Of a DNA stretch of 17,476 nucleotides, positions 6,164-13,715 are shown one piece after another. The notes beneath the pieces are model-generated. The model did no database searches and was not told the DNA's origin. It worked only from the letters and a program-made list of their open reading frames with translations. Origin of the DNA: JANMEX01 sp031423755 (GTDB taxonomy: Bacteria > Pseudomonadota > Alphaproteobacteria > Rhizobiales > Rhizobiaceae); NCBI GenBank assembly GCA_031423755.1, contig JANPGC010000258.1, positions 1 through 17,476 on the forward strand. The letters are read 5' to 3'. Position 1 is the stretch's first letter, and each line of letters starts with the position of its first letter. The translations under genes and the position numbers were made by a program.

Positions 6164-7237
6164 ATGATGTTTCGAACAGCCCTTTCCGCGACGCTTCTTG
6201 CCGCCTTGGTGACGATTGGCGCGAGCGTGCCTGCCGCAGCCGCAAGAATAGGGCTGGTGATCCCGCTTGAAGGGCCGTTCAAGCTGCTGGGCGAGCAATC
6301 ACAGGCCGGAGCGGAGGCGGCGGCTGCGCTCAGGGGCGCCGCGCTGGTGGTGATTGAAGACACTTGCGCGCCGGAATCCGGCGGCTTCGTTGCCAAGACG
6401 TTGATCGATGAAAAGGTCGATGTCGCTGTCGGCTTCCTGTGCCTTGAGACTTTGGCGGCGGCGCTGCCGGTCTTGAAGGAAGCCAAAATTCCGGCGGTCA
6501 CCACGACAGTCCGCGCTGACAGCCTGACGGACAACAAGGAAAAGACCGGATTTCTGGTCAGCCGCCTCGCGCCCCGCGATGACAGCGAAGCGGCTGCGCT
6601 GGCGAAATTTCTGCTGCCGCAATGGTCCAAACGCAATTTCGCCATCATCGACGACGGCACGATCCACGCGCGCGACATGGCCGAATCCTTCCGTGCGGCC
6701 GCCGTGGAGGCCGGACTGAAGCCGGTGTTCACAGACACGTACAGACCCGGCTTGGCCAACCAGGCGGCGCTGGCGAGAAGGTTGGTGAAATCGGGAGCGA
6801 CCCATGTGTTCATCGGCGGCGACATTGACGACGCAGCGGTGATATCGCGTGATGCAAAGGCCTATGGCGAGCTGGAGATCGCCGTCGGCGAAAGCGGAAG
6901 GCCATCCGCAGAGATCGCGGATTACGGGCTGATTACAGCGCTGGCGCTGCCGGACCTGACGCTGCGCAACGAGGCGGCTGAGGCGAAGGCTGCGATCAAG
7001 GCCAAGCGCATCGAGCCGGACAATTATGCGCTGCTGGCCCATGCGGCCGTGGAAATCGCGTCACAGGCCGCACGGGCGGGATTGCCGGCGGTGGTGGGGC
7101 CCGGGCCCTTTGAAACGGCAATTGGCCCCGTCACGTTCAACGCCGCCGGTGATCTGGCGGAAAATCCATATCGTTTGGACCTTCTTGGCGGCGCCTCGGC
7201 ACTCTCAGATGCTCCGCAAGGCGACAGCGGCCAATGA
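6164..7237 (+). CDS. Periplasmic substrate-binding protein, type I (LivJ-like)
   Basis: This 357-residue exported protein has a signal peptide (about 1-27; MMFRTALSATLLAAL then SVPAAAAR). The mature start RIGLVIPLEGPFKLLGEQSQAGAEAAAA is the characteristic opening of type I periplasmic binding proteins of the branched-chain amino acid / urea / amide group. Alternating Rossmann-like strands follow, such as VDVAVGFLCLETLAAALPVLKEAKIPAVTT and ATHVFIGGDIDDAAVI. The ligand cannot be deduced. No ABC permease or ATPase gene is nearby, so it is an orphan receptor, either sharing a transporter encoded elsewhere or working as a sensor. Its stop overlaps the next gene's start by 4 bp (ATGA), so the two are translationally coupled. 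ATG 6164 is followed at once by a second ATG (6167); the ribosome binding site is weak. Confidence 0.82.
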   Translation: MMFRTALSATLLAALVTIGASVPAAAARIGLVIPLEGPFKLLGEQSQAGAEAAAALRGAALVVIEDTCAPESGGFVAKTLIDEKVDVAVGFLCLETLAAALPVLKEAKIPAVTTTVRADSLTDNKEKTGFLVSRLAPRDDSEAAALAKFLLPQWSKRNFAIIDDGTIHARDMAESFRAAAVEAGLKPVFTDTYRPGLANQAALARRLVKSGATHVFIGGDIDDAAVISRDAKAYGELEIAVGESGRPSAEIADYGLITALALPDLTLRNEAAEAKAAIKAKRIEPDNYALLAHAAVEIASQAARAGLPAVVGPGPFETAIGPVTFNAAGDLAENPYRLDLLGGASALSDAPQGDSGQ

Positions 7238-7734
7238 GCCCTTCCGGATTGCAGCCATTCCGTCCGCGCGCCGGGCTGGCGAGGATTGTGGTGTTTGCGC
7301 TGGTCTGGGCGCTCGCGATGGCGGCGACCGGCGCGGTTTCGCTTGTGTGGACACGCGGCTGGGCGCTGGATGCCCAGGCGCAATTGTTGATGGGCATGTT
7401 CGCAGCCGGAGGCTTTTGTGGATTTGTCGGCGCATGGCTGCTGCTGGGATTTGTCCCCGATAGTTGGGACGCGGCACGACGCTTCGCATTGGCGTTCATA
7501 TTGATCGGAGCGGGCACCGTCGGCTTCACCGCCCTGTTCTTTGCGCTGCAGTTTCTCGCCTATTTCTCGCAGTGGCACGACGACCATGCCTCCAAGCGGC
7601 TGTTATTCGAGACGGTCTTCACCATTCTATCTGCCTGCTACCAGTTTCTGGTGCTGGGCCTCAGGCTCTATATTCCATTCGGTCTGCTGGCGCTGATAAT
7701 TGCCGCCTGGGCTTATGCACAGCGGCGCATTTGA
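7234..7734 (+). CDS. Multi-span membrane protein of unknown function
   Basis: This is a 166-residue protein I do not recognise. Hydrophobic segments lie at about residues 17-39, 51-73, 85-110 and 124-160 (the last long enough for one or two passes), giving four or five membrane spans. The N-terminus is basic (PFRPRAGLAR) and the C-terminus ends AQRRI. A charged loop, SQWHDDHASKR (112-122), holds the only histidines. The start overlaps the stop of the periplasmic binding-protein gene by 4 bp, so the two are co-expressed and may be functionally linked. purB starts 57 bp downstream on the same strand with no terminator visible between. Confidence 0.8.
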   Translation: MSPSGLQPFRPRAGLARIVVFALVWALAMAATGAVSLVWTRGWALDAQAQLLMGMFAAGGFCGFVGAWLLLGFVPDSWDAARRFALAFILIGAGTVGFTALFFALQFLAYFSQWHDDHASKRLLFETVFTILSACYQFLVLGLRLYIPFGLLALIIAAWAYAQRRI

Positions 7735-7791
7735 TTTGTGCGGCGGCGATGCTAAAGCGCGCGCATTCGCCAATTCACCGGAGTCTCACAG

Positions 7792-9108
7792 ATGATCCCG
7801 CGCTATTCCCGCCCCGAAATGGTCGCCATCTGGTCGCCGCAGACACGCTTTCGCATCTGGTTCGAGATCGAGGCGCACGCCTGCGACGCGCTGGCAGAAA
7901 TTGGCGTGATCCCGAAAGAAGCAGCCAAAACCATCTGGGAAAAGGGCGGCACGGCGCAATTTGATGTGGCGAAGATTGACGAGATCGAAGCCGTGACCAA
8001 GCACGACGTGATCGCGTTCCTGACGCATCTGGCCGAATTCGTCGGGCCGGATTCGCGCTTCATCCATCAGGGCATGACGTCTTCAGACGTGCTCGACACG
8101 TGCTTTGCGGTGCAATTGGCGCGGGCTTCCGACCTCTTGCTCGCCGACATTGACCGGCTGCTGGCGGCGCTGAAGAAGCGTGCGTTCGAGCACAAGGACA
8201 CGATCACCATCGGCCGCAGCCATGCCATTCATGCCGAGCCGACAACGTTTGGCGTCAAGCTGGCGCTGGCCTACGCCGAATTCTCGCGCTGCCGCGAGCG
8301 GCTGGTCAACGCGCGCGCGGAAATCGCCACCTGCGCCATTTCCGGCGCGGTCGGCACGTTCGCCAACATCGATCCGCGCGTCGAAGAGCACGTTGCCAAG
8401 GCGCTGGGCCTGAAGCCCGAGCCTGTTTCGACGCAAGTGATCCCGCGTGACCGGCACGCAATGTTCTTTGCAACGCTCGGCGTCATCGCCTCGTCCGTTG
8501 AGCGCGTGGCAACGGAAATCCGCCATCTGCAGCGCACGGAAGTGCTGGAAGTCGAAGAGTTTTTCTCGCCCGGCCAGAAGGGCTCCTCTGCCATGCCGCA
8601 CAAGCGCAACCCGGTGTTGACTGAAAACCTGACGGGCCTTTCCCGCATGGTCCGCTCGATGGCCCTGCCCGCGATGGAAAATGTTGCGCTCTGGCACGAA
8701 CGCGACATTTCGCACTCGTCTGTCGAGCGCATGATTGGCCCGGATGCGACCATTACGCTTGACTTCGCGCTGGCACGACTGACAGGCGTCATCGACAAGC
8801 TGCTGGTCTATCCGGACAACATGTTGAAGAACTTGAACAAGTTCAAAGGCCTGGTCCACTCCCAGCGCGTGCTTCTGGCGCTGACGCAGGCCGGAGCGAG
8901 CCGCGAGGATTCATACCGGCTGGTGCAGCGCAACGCCATGAAGGTCTGGGAGCATGGCGCTGATTTCCTTGAGGAATTGCTGGCCGACAAAGAGGTCCGT
9001 GCCGCGTTATCAGAAGAGGAAATCCGCGAGAAGTTTGATTTGGCGTATCACACCAAGCACGTGGATACGATTTTCGCGCGGGTGTTTGGCAATCAAAACA
9101 TCACATGA
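7792..9108 (+). CDS. purB: Adenylosuccinate lyase
   Basis: This 438-residue enzyme of the fumarase/aspartase superfamily cleaves SAICAR to AICAR and adenylosuccinate to AMP in purine synthesis. The superfamily signature is SSAMPHKRNP (265-274), whose leading serine pair includes the catalytic Ser. GMTSSDVLDT (94-103) and GRSHAIHAEPTTFG (141-154), holding the catalytic histidine, are all intact. Length matches rhizobial PurB. ATG 7792 has GGAG 8 nt upstream. The 3' end overlaps the convergent gmd gene by 16 bp, so the last codons of each are antisense to one another and no dedicated terminator fits between. The next purine gene, purC, lies about 7.6 kb downstream. Confidence 0.97.
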   Translation: MIPRYSRPEMVAIWSPQTRFRIWFEIEAHACDALAEIGVIPKEAAKTIWEKGGTAQFDVAKIDEIEAVTKHDVIAFLTHLAEFVGPDSRFIHQGMTSSDVLDTCFAVQLARASDLLLADIDRLLAALKKRAFEHKDTITIGRSHAIHAEPTTFGVKLALAYAEFSRCRERLVNARAEIATCAISGAVGTFANIDPRVEEHVAKALGLKPEPVSTQVIPRDRHAMFFATLGVIASSVERVATEIRHLQRTEVLEVEEFFSPGQKGSSAMPHKRNPVLTENLTGLSRMVRSMALPAMENVALWHERDISHSSVERMIGPDATITLDFALARLTGVIDKLLVYPDNMLKNLNKFKGLVHSQRVLLALTQAGASREDSYRLVQRNAMKVWEHGADFLEELLADKEVRAALSEEEIREKFDLAYHTKHVDTIFARVFGNQNIT

Positions 9109-10127
9109 TCCCGCTTCACGCGGTCATAATCCGCCTTCGCCATCATCGCCGCCAGTTCTTCGATTTGCACCTTTGGCTCCCAGCCGAGCAAATCCTTGGC
9201 CTTGGTCGCGTCGCCGATCAGTAGCTCCACTTCGCTGGGGCGGTAGAATTTCGGGTTGACGGCGATGATGGTCTTGCCGGTTTTCTTGTCGATGCCGGTC
9301 TCGTGGTCGTCCTCGCCTTGCCAATCAATGTCGATGTCGAACGCCGCCGCGGCGCGCTCTACGAAGGAGCGCACGGTGTGGGTCTTGCCGGTGGCAAGCA
9401 CGAAATCATCGCCCTTGTCCTGCTGCAGGATGCGCCACATCCCCTCGACATAGTCGCCGGCAAAGCCCCAGTCGCGCTGGGCGGAGAGGTTGCCGAGTTC
9501 AAGCACATCCTGCTTGCCCTGCGCGATTTTGGCGAGCGCCAGCGTGATCTTGCGGGTGACGAATTCGAGGCCGCGAAGCGGGCTTTCATGGTTGAACAGA
9601 ATGCCCGACGAGGCATGAAGGCCGAAGCTCTCGCGGTAATTGACGGTGATGAAATGACCATAGACCTTGGCGACACCATAAGGGCTGCGCGGATAGAGTG
9701 GCGTTTTCTCATTCTGCGGCACGGTCTGCACGAGGCCGAACATTTCCGACGTCGAAGCCTGATAAAAGCGCGTCTGCGGCGAGGCATGGCGGATGGCTTC
9801 GAGAATGCGGCATACGCCAATGGCGTCGGCATCGGCAGTGTAGAGCGGCATGTCCCAGGACGAGCCGACAAAGCTTTGCGCCGCAAGATTGTAGAACTCG
9901 TCTGGCCGGTATTTCTCGATCAGCCGCATGATCGACGGCAGTTCGCCAAGCTCAAAGTTCACCTTCTCGACATCATCGTCAATGCCAAGCTCGACAAGCC
10001 TGTGGTCGATGGCGTTGGACGTGCGGCGGATGCCGCCGATGACCTTGTAGCCTTTGCCAATGAGGAGTTTGGCCAGATACGCACCGTCCTGGCCGGTGAC
10101 GCCGGTGATAAATGCTGTTTTTGTCAT
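9093..10127 (-). CDS. gmd: GDP-mannose 4,6-dehydratase
   Basis: This 344-residue extended SDR enzyme converts GDP-mannose to GDP-4-keto-6-deoxymannose, the precursor of GDP-fucose, GDP-rhamnose and related sugars. Visible are the NADP-binding TGVTGQDGAYLAK (8-20), the Gmd-typical IRRTSN (33-38), the catalytic STSE segment (125-128) and Y150-x3-K154 (YGVAK). FNHESPLRG and the C-terminal NPKFYRPSEVELLIGD, usual in Gmd, are also present. It follows the glycosyltransferase gene by 18 bp on the same strand and is surely in its operon. No GMER/fcl, rmd or perosamine synthase is present here, so the final sugar is not determined. Its stop lies inside the 3' end of purB on the other strand. Confidence 0.96.
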   Translation of the reverse strand: MTKTAFITGVTGQDGAYLAKLLIGKGYKVIGGIRRTSNAIDHRLVELGIDDDVEKVNFELGELPSIMRLIEKYRPDEFYNLAAQSFVGSSWDMPLYTADADAIGVCRILEAIRHASPQTRFYQASTSEMFGLVQTVPQNEKTPLYPRSPYGVAKVYGHFITVNYRESFGLHASSGILFNHESPLRGLEFVTRKITLALAKIAQGKQDVLELGNLSAQRDWGFAGDYVEGMWRILQQDKGDDFVLATGKTHTVRSFVERAAAAFDIDIDWQGEDDHETGIDKKTGKTIIAVNPKFYRPSEVELLIGDATKAKDLLGWEPKVQIEELAAMMAKADYDRVKRDHVMF

Positions 10128-10145
10128 GCAATTTCTCGTTGGATG

Positions 10146-11435
10146 TTAAGCTGCGGTCGGTTGTGTCAGCGCCATATCACGGCTGGACACCACGTCAAGC
10201 ACGTCCTGTGCGACATCTTTCCAGCGGCGCAGAGTTGGTTTTGCTGCGCGCACACGGCTGCGAAGCGACTCGTTCCAAGCCGTGTCCGTCATCATGCGTT
10301 CGAAAATCGCGGCAAGTTCAGTGGCATTTTCAGGGTCAAAATAGATTGCCAGATCGCCGCCAACCTCGCGCAGCGATGAATTGGGCGCCGAAATCGCCGG
10401 CGTGCCAAGCCAAAGCGATTCGCCAAGCGGCAGTCCCCAGCCCTCGACCCTGCTGGCCATCACCGTGCCGAGGGCATTCTCGTAAAGCTTGATGAGATTT
10501 GCCTGGCTGGGGGCGGTGACGAACCGGACATGCGGCTCAGCGCGCGCGTAGGCGCCATTGCCAAGCGCCTTGCGGCTGCGTGCGCGGTCAATTCCTGCAA
10601 CAACAAACAGGGGCGGCATCTTGCCCGCATCAAGCATGTGCAGGATCGCCTCCAGAACGATGTCGAGATTCTTGCGCCCCATCGTGATGCCGACGCCCAT
10701 GAAGTAGGGCCGTTCCGGCAGTTGGATATCCGCGTGCCCGCCATCGGCGCGGCACTCATGGCATAGCTGCACAACCGCACGGGACTTCGGCGCAGGCAGC
10801 AACCCGACCCGAACTGCCTCTCTGATGTCTGAATCTGTAAAGTGCGAAATTGACAGCACCTGGTCTGCGCTGTTCATGATGACCGTGTTGTCAAAGACAA
10901 ACGCCGCGCGAAAGCGCTCCGGCGTCGAAAGTTCCTTGTGCAGGGGAAAAATGTCGTAGAGCATGGCGCTCAGCCTTATCCGTGAGCCCTTCTCTTCGAG
11001 AAAACGCGCCATCTCACTGATATATTTGGGCCGGGCGGCAGAAAACAGCACGCCGTCCATCAAATCCAGCTTCTCGAGATAATTGGCAATATCCGGGAAC
11101 AGGGCCGCATTTGCAGTGTTGGCCAGCATCTGCGCAGCGTTTTGAACGAGGCGGCGCAGCGGCAGGTCATGATGCCGCAAATCAACTGACTTGATCGGGA
11201 TTCCACGCGGCGGCAGACCAAGGTCAACCAGCCCGTTGGCGCTCGCTTTGCCGAACAGCGGCTTTACACGGAAAAACCGGCGGCGGCCCGTGTCAAAGAC
11301 GACAAACTGAACGGACGGCGCCTGCAGTGACACTTCATACGCGATCTCCGCCACAACCCGGGCAATGCCGTAGTATTTGATCTTTGTCCGGCTTCGGAAA
11401 TATAGCTCGGAAAGATCATAGTAGAGCGGCTGCAT
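10146..11435 (-). CDS. GT4-type glycosyltransferase (group 1)
   Basis: This is a 429-residue GT-B fold glycosyltransferase. The C-terminal domain has GVGITMGRKNLDIVLEA (247-263), with the R254/K255 phosphate-binding pair, and the EX7E motif E331-E339 in SRVEGWGLPLGESLWLG. APNSSLREVGGDLAIYFDP (350-368) follows. The N-terminus (YYDLSELYFRSRTKIKYYGIARVVAE) matches the start of bacterial transferases that add mannose, rhamnose or fucose to polysaccharides. No signal peptide or membrane span is seen, so it is cytoplasmic or peripheral. The operon with gmd suggests a GDP-deoxyhexose or GDP-mannose donor (inferred). The upstream ribosome binding site is weak. The SDR gene diverges on the other side of a roughly 217-bp gap. 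Confidence 0.88.
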   Translation of the reverse strand: MQPLYYDLSELYFRSRTKIKYYGIARVVAEIAYEVSLQAPSVQFVVFDTGRRRFFRVKPLFGKASANGLVDLGLPPRGIPIKSVDLRHHDLPLRRLVQNAAQMLANTANAALFPDIANYLEKLDLMDGVLFSAARPKYISEMARFLEEKGSRIRLSAMLYDIFPLHKELSTPERFRAAFVFDNTVIMNSADQVLSISHFTDSDIREAVRVGLLPAPKSRAVVQLCHECRADGGHADIQLPERPYFMGVGITMGRKNLDIVLEAILHMLDAGKMPPLFVVAGIDRARSRKALGNGAYARAEPHVRFVTAPSQANLIKLYENALGTVMASRVEGWGLPLGESLWLGTPAISAPNSSLREVGGDLAIYFDPENATELAAIFERMMTDTAWNESLRSRVRAAKPTLRRWKDVAQDVLDVVSSRDMALTQPTAA

Positions 11436-11470
11436 TCAGGCCAATTCCATCCAATTTGCACTTCGCAACT

Positions 11471-11510
11471 TGTAAGGTCCGCCGCGCAAAAATACAACCG
11501 GTTCCTTACA
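11471..11510. promoter_or_regulatory. Inverted repeat upstream of the glycosyltransferase gene
   Basis: TGTAAGG (11471-11477) and CCTTACA (11504-11510) are exact inverse complements 26 bp apart, in the 217-bp divergent gap between the glycosyltransferase and SDR genes. The rest of that gap (11436-11652) shows no gene. A CTTGAC at 11551 may be a -35 element for the SDR, but no convincing -10 element was found. Confidence 0.25.
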
Positions 11511-11652
11511 CGATCACCGCCTGGGCATCTCGAACCGAATCCCCGCGCAATGTCTTGTCTGCTTGACGCATCGAAAGCCAAAATTTCACGACAATACGAA
11601 TTGCGCGGACGCGGGTCGCTGCCGTATGAATGACACTGCTTTCGGAGGAATT

Positions 11653-12420
11653 ATGGCGGGACGATTGGCGGGAAAAGTCGCTATCATTTCAGGCGGCGCA
11701 ACTGGCATGGGCGGCGCGGCGTCAAAGCTGTTTGCCGCCGAGGGTGCCAAGGTCGGCATTATTGATCGTAACCCGGTCGCATCAGCAGATACGGTCAAGG
11801 CCATCCGCGATGCAGGCGGGCAGGCAATGTTTGCGATTGCCGACGTGTCGATTGGCGATGACGTCAATCGCGCCGTGACGGAAATCAGCAATGCGTTCGG
11901 ACCGGTGACGGTGCTGTTCAATCATGCCGGAACGATTGTGATCAAGCCGTTCCTGGACACGACCGAGGAAGAATGGGACTGGCTGCACGCGGTCAACGTC
12001 AAGTCGATGTTCCACATGACCAAGGCGGTGCTGCCACAGATGATCGCGGCTGGCGGCGGTGCCATTGTCTGCACTTCGTCGATTTCAGCGGTGGCAGCAA
12101 CGCCAATGGAGGTGCTTTATGACACCACCAAGGGCGCTGTGCACATGTTCGCCCGCGCCATCGCCGTCGAGTTCCGCGACCAGAACATCCGCTGCAATGC
12201 TGTCTGCCCTGGCTTTGTGCGCACGCCGCATGGACTGCGCGAGGTGGCGGACTTGCAAAAGCTCGGCGTGGACGCGTCAGAAACGGCCATAGCCGCACAG
12301 CAGGGACGCATTGCCGAACCGGAGGAAATCGCCCGCGCGGCGCTGTTTCTGGCCTCCGATGAGGCAAGCTTCATCAATGGGACGCATTTGTTCGTGGACA
12401 ATGGCTTCACGGCAGTGTGA
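11653..12420 (+). CDS. Short-chain dehydrogenase/reductase (SDR), classical, NAD-type
   Basis: This 255-residue classical SDR has the coenzyme motif GGATGMGG (14-21), D38 at the end of the second strand (favours NAD over NADP), and NHAG at 90-93 (usually NNAG). N115, the catalytic S143 and Y156-x3-K160 (YDTTK) form a complete tetrad. The C-terminal CPGFVRTPHG and FINGTHLFVDNGFTAV are typical of oxidoreductases acting on small alcohols, sugars or acyl groups. The substrate cannot be deduced. The frame is open to 11563. ATG 11653 (MAGRLAGKVAIISGG) is chosen for fit to the family and because GGAGGA lies just upstream, though spacing is short (3-4 nt); ATG 11626 is an alternative. It stands alone as a transcription unit. 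Confidence 0.88.
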   Translation: MAGRLAGKVAIISGGATGMGGAASKLFAAEGAKVGIIDRNPVASADTVKAIRDAGGQAMFAIADVSIGDDVNRAVTEISNAFGPVTVLFNHAGTIVIKPFLDTTEEEWDWLHAVNVKSMFHMTKAVLPQMIAAGGGAIVCTSSISAVAATPMEVLYDTTKGAVHMFARAIAVEFRDQNIRCNAVCPGFVRTPHGLREVADLQKLGVDASETAIAAQQGRIAEPEEIARAALFLASDEASFINGTHLFVDNGFTAV

Positions 12421-12489
12421 ACGCACCTGCCATAATCCCGCCTTGCTGGGAGCGCGCAATTTGACCGTCCGGTTTGATTCAATGGCATT

Positions 12490-12508
12490 ACGCCATTCGA
12501 AATGGCGT
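12490..12508. other. Perfect 8-bp hairpin downstream of the SDR gene
   Basis: ACGCCATT (12490-12497) and AATGGCGT (12501-12508) flank a 3-nt CGA loop, 70 bp past the SDR stop. There is no T run directly after it, so it is not a clear intrinsic terminator. The gap 12421-12700 holds no gene I can support. A second small inverted repeat, GTGTCC/GGACAC (12668-12687), precedes the next gene. Confidence 0.4.
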
Positions 12509-12700
12509 CAGTGTTTGCGGATTTTGACCGGGCAACGAAAGTCCTGAATGGCGCTTGGCATTCCCGGCATCCTTGCCGGTGGCGGCGGGTTGAATGCGCA
12601 GATGTCATTCACGCAAGCAAACAACCCGCTTGGAGCACGGCGCAACGCCGCAGCTTCCATTGCCCATGTGTCCGGGCCCTTGGACACGGGAGTTGTAAAA

Positions 12701-13054
12701 ATGACAAACCGCAAACTTATCGGCGCTGTCGCCGCCCTCGGCATCATCGCGTCCGGCTTTGCCGCACAGGCGGCTGGCATGCTGATGGGTGCAAACGAGA
12801 TGACGCTCTATGTCTTTGACAAGGACAAGGATGGCGTCCCGAGTTGCTACGACGCCTGTGCCGCCAAGTGGCCGCCCTACGTAGGCAAGGAAGGCGACAA
12901 GATGGAAAAGGACTGGGCGCTGGTCAAACGCACCGACGGCGCGATGCAATGGACTTATGACAACAAGCCGCTGTACTTCTTCGAAGGCGACAAGAAGAAG
13001 GGCGACATGGCCGGAGACGGCATGGGCGGCGTCTGGCATGTTGTTGCGGAATGA
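12701..13054 (+). CDS. Secreted YxFxxD-repeat protein (COG4315-like)
   Basis: This 117-residue exported protein has a signal peptide of about 25 residues (NRKLIGAVAALGIIASGFAAQAA). The mature part has two copies of the YxFxxD repeat: YVFDKD (37-42), followed by a C49/C53 pair in SCYDACAAKWPP, and YFFEGD (92-97), ending GGVWHVV. This is the secreted repeat family often called predicted lipoprotein; its function is unknown. Unlike many members, this one has no lipobox cysteine at the cleavage site, so it is probably soluble in the periplasm. The two cysteines could form a disulfide or bind a ligand (inferred). ATG 12701 has GGGAG 8 nt upstream; the frame is open to 12548, but that extension is not signal-like. 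A strong terminator follows at 13100. Confidence 0.85.
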   Translation: MTNRKLIGAVAALGIIASGFAAQAAGMLMGANEMTLYVFDKDKDGVPSCYDACAAKWPPYVGKEGDKMEKDWALVKRTDGAMQWTYDNKPLYFFEGDKKKGDMAGDGMGGVWHVVAE

Positions 13055-13099
13055 GTTGGCAAACCTGATAGTTGCGGCGCAAACATCAGCGCTGTGATC

Positions 13100-13137
13100 A
13101 TGCCGGTGCAGGACCAGTCGCCTGTGCCGGCATTTTT
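13100..13137 (+). terminator. Intrinsic terminator after the YxFxxD-repeat gene
   Basis: ATGCCGGTGCAGG (13100-13112) pairs along all 13 positions with CCTGTGCCGGCAT (13121-13133), including two G-U pairs. The loop is 8 nt and a T run (13133-13137) follows. It lies 46 nt after the stop codon. Confidence 0.85.
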
Positions 13138-13252
13138 GTGACCAGCGCTCATAAACCAGCGGTTTACCACAACCAAAACTCGCCTCATGCGGGAAACCAC
13201 CTGTTAGTCTTGCCGGTTCATGCTTACTCCCAACCAACGCGGGGAGAAAGCA

Positions 13253-13654
13253 ATGGGTATCGTTACAAATGCAAAAGTTGGCGTCATCGGGCTCATCGCA
13301 GCCGCAGTTGGCGTGTCCCAGATCGACAAAAGCATGAATTATGTTGAGGTCGACGCGGTCGTCACGAAGGCGGACGTGGATTGCTTCATCAAGAGCGGCA
13401 ATGAATCTGTCGTGAAAAAAGACACCGACAAACTCGCCTACATGGATTGTGACATGGCGCCGTTCGCAGCCGCTGAATACGGCTTCAAGGAAACGGACAT
13501 CAGCAAGCGCACGCAATATTCCGTCAGCTACGTTTCACCGGTCGATGGCAAAAAGCACAAGGGCGAGCACACGAAAGACTACGCCGAATACAAGGTCGGC
13601 CAGAAGGTGAAGGTCTACGCGCACAAGGAAGACGCGTCCAAAATGCGCTGGTAA
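13253..13654 (+). CDS. Small membrane-anchored or exported protein, DUF3592-like C-terminus
   Basis: This 133-residue protein has an N-terminal hydrophobic segment (about 7-23, AKVGVIGLIAAAVGVSQ), likely a membrane anchor or uncleaved signal. A polar domain follows with Cys44 (VDCFIKSG) and Cys66 (YMDCDMAP). The end, YSVSYVSPVDGKKHKGEH then YKVGQKVKVYAHKEDASKMRW, is reminiscent of the DUF3592 pattern of a modified-beta domain ending in V-x-V-Y and a D-A/P-S motif. That assignment is tentative and the function is unknown. ATG 13253 is preferred over an upstream ATG at 13220 because GGGGAG lies 8 nt before it and the hydrophobic segment then starts near the N-terminus. It is a single-gene unit between two terminators. 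Confidence 0.78.
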   Translation: MGIVTNAKVGVIGLIAAAVGVSQIDKSMNYVEVDAVVTKADVDCFIKSGNESVVKKDTDKLAYMDCDMAPFAAAEYGFKETDISKRTQYSVSYVSPVDGKKHKGEHTKDYAEYKVGQKVKVYAHKEDASKMRW

Positions 13655-13674
13655 GGTCTTACGCCCTTACGAAC

Positions 13675-13704
13675 AAAAGGTCGCGACATTTGCGCGGCCT
13701 TTTT
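13675..13704. terminator. Bidirectional intrinsic terminator
   Basis: AAAAGGTCGCG (13675-13685), a 7-nt loop and CGCGGCCTTTTT (13693-13704) form a 7-bp GC stem with one G-U pair, flanked by an A run on one side and a T run on the other. It can end the plus-strand gene (stop 13654) and the minus-strand VOC gene (stop 13716), which converge here. Confidence 0.85.
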
Positions 13705-13715
13705 GTATTGCAATA

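Noticed and set aside
5935..6825. Minus-strand open frame of 296 codons opposite the periplasmic binding-protein gene
   Set aside because: The plus strand encodes a convincing signal peptide and type I binding-protein domain; the minus frame has no family features.
9303..10379. Long open frame (358 codons) on the plus strand opposite gmd
   Set aside because: It is antisense to a gene with a full set of Gmd motifs and shows no recognisable domain; such frames are common opposite high-GC genes.
12548..12700. N-terminal extension or separate small gene before the YxFxxD-repeat gene
   Set aside because: No ribosome binding site or recognisable peptide; the signal peptide starts cleanly at 12701, and a hairpin lies in between.
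13191..13245. Possible EcfG-type stress promoter (GGAAAC ... CGGTT) before the DUF3592-like gene
   Set aside because: Neither half matches the GGAAC / CGTT consensus exactly, so support is too weak to annotate.
12605..13516. Minus-strand open frame of 303 codons opposite the two small exported-protein genes
   Set aside because: It runs through two genes with good ribosome binding sites and a strong terminator hairpin; a codon-bias shadow.
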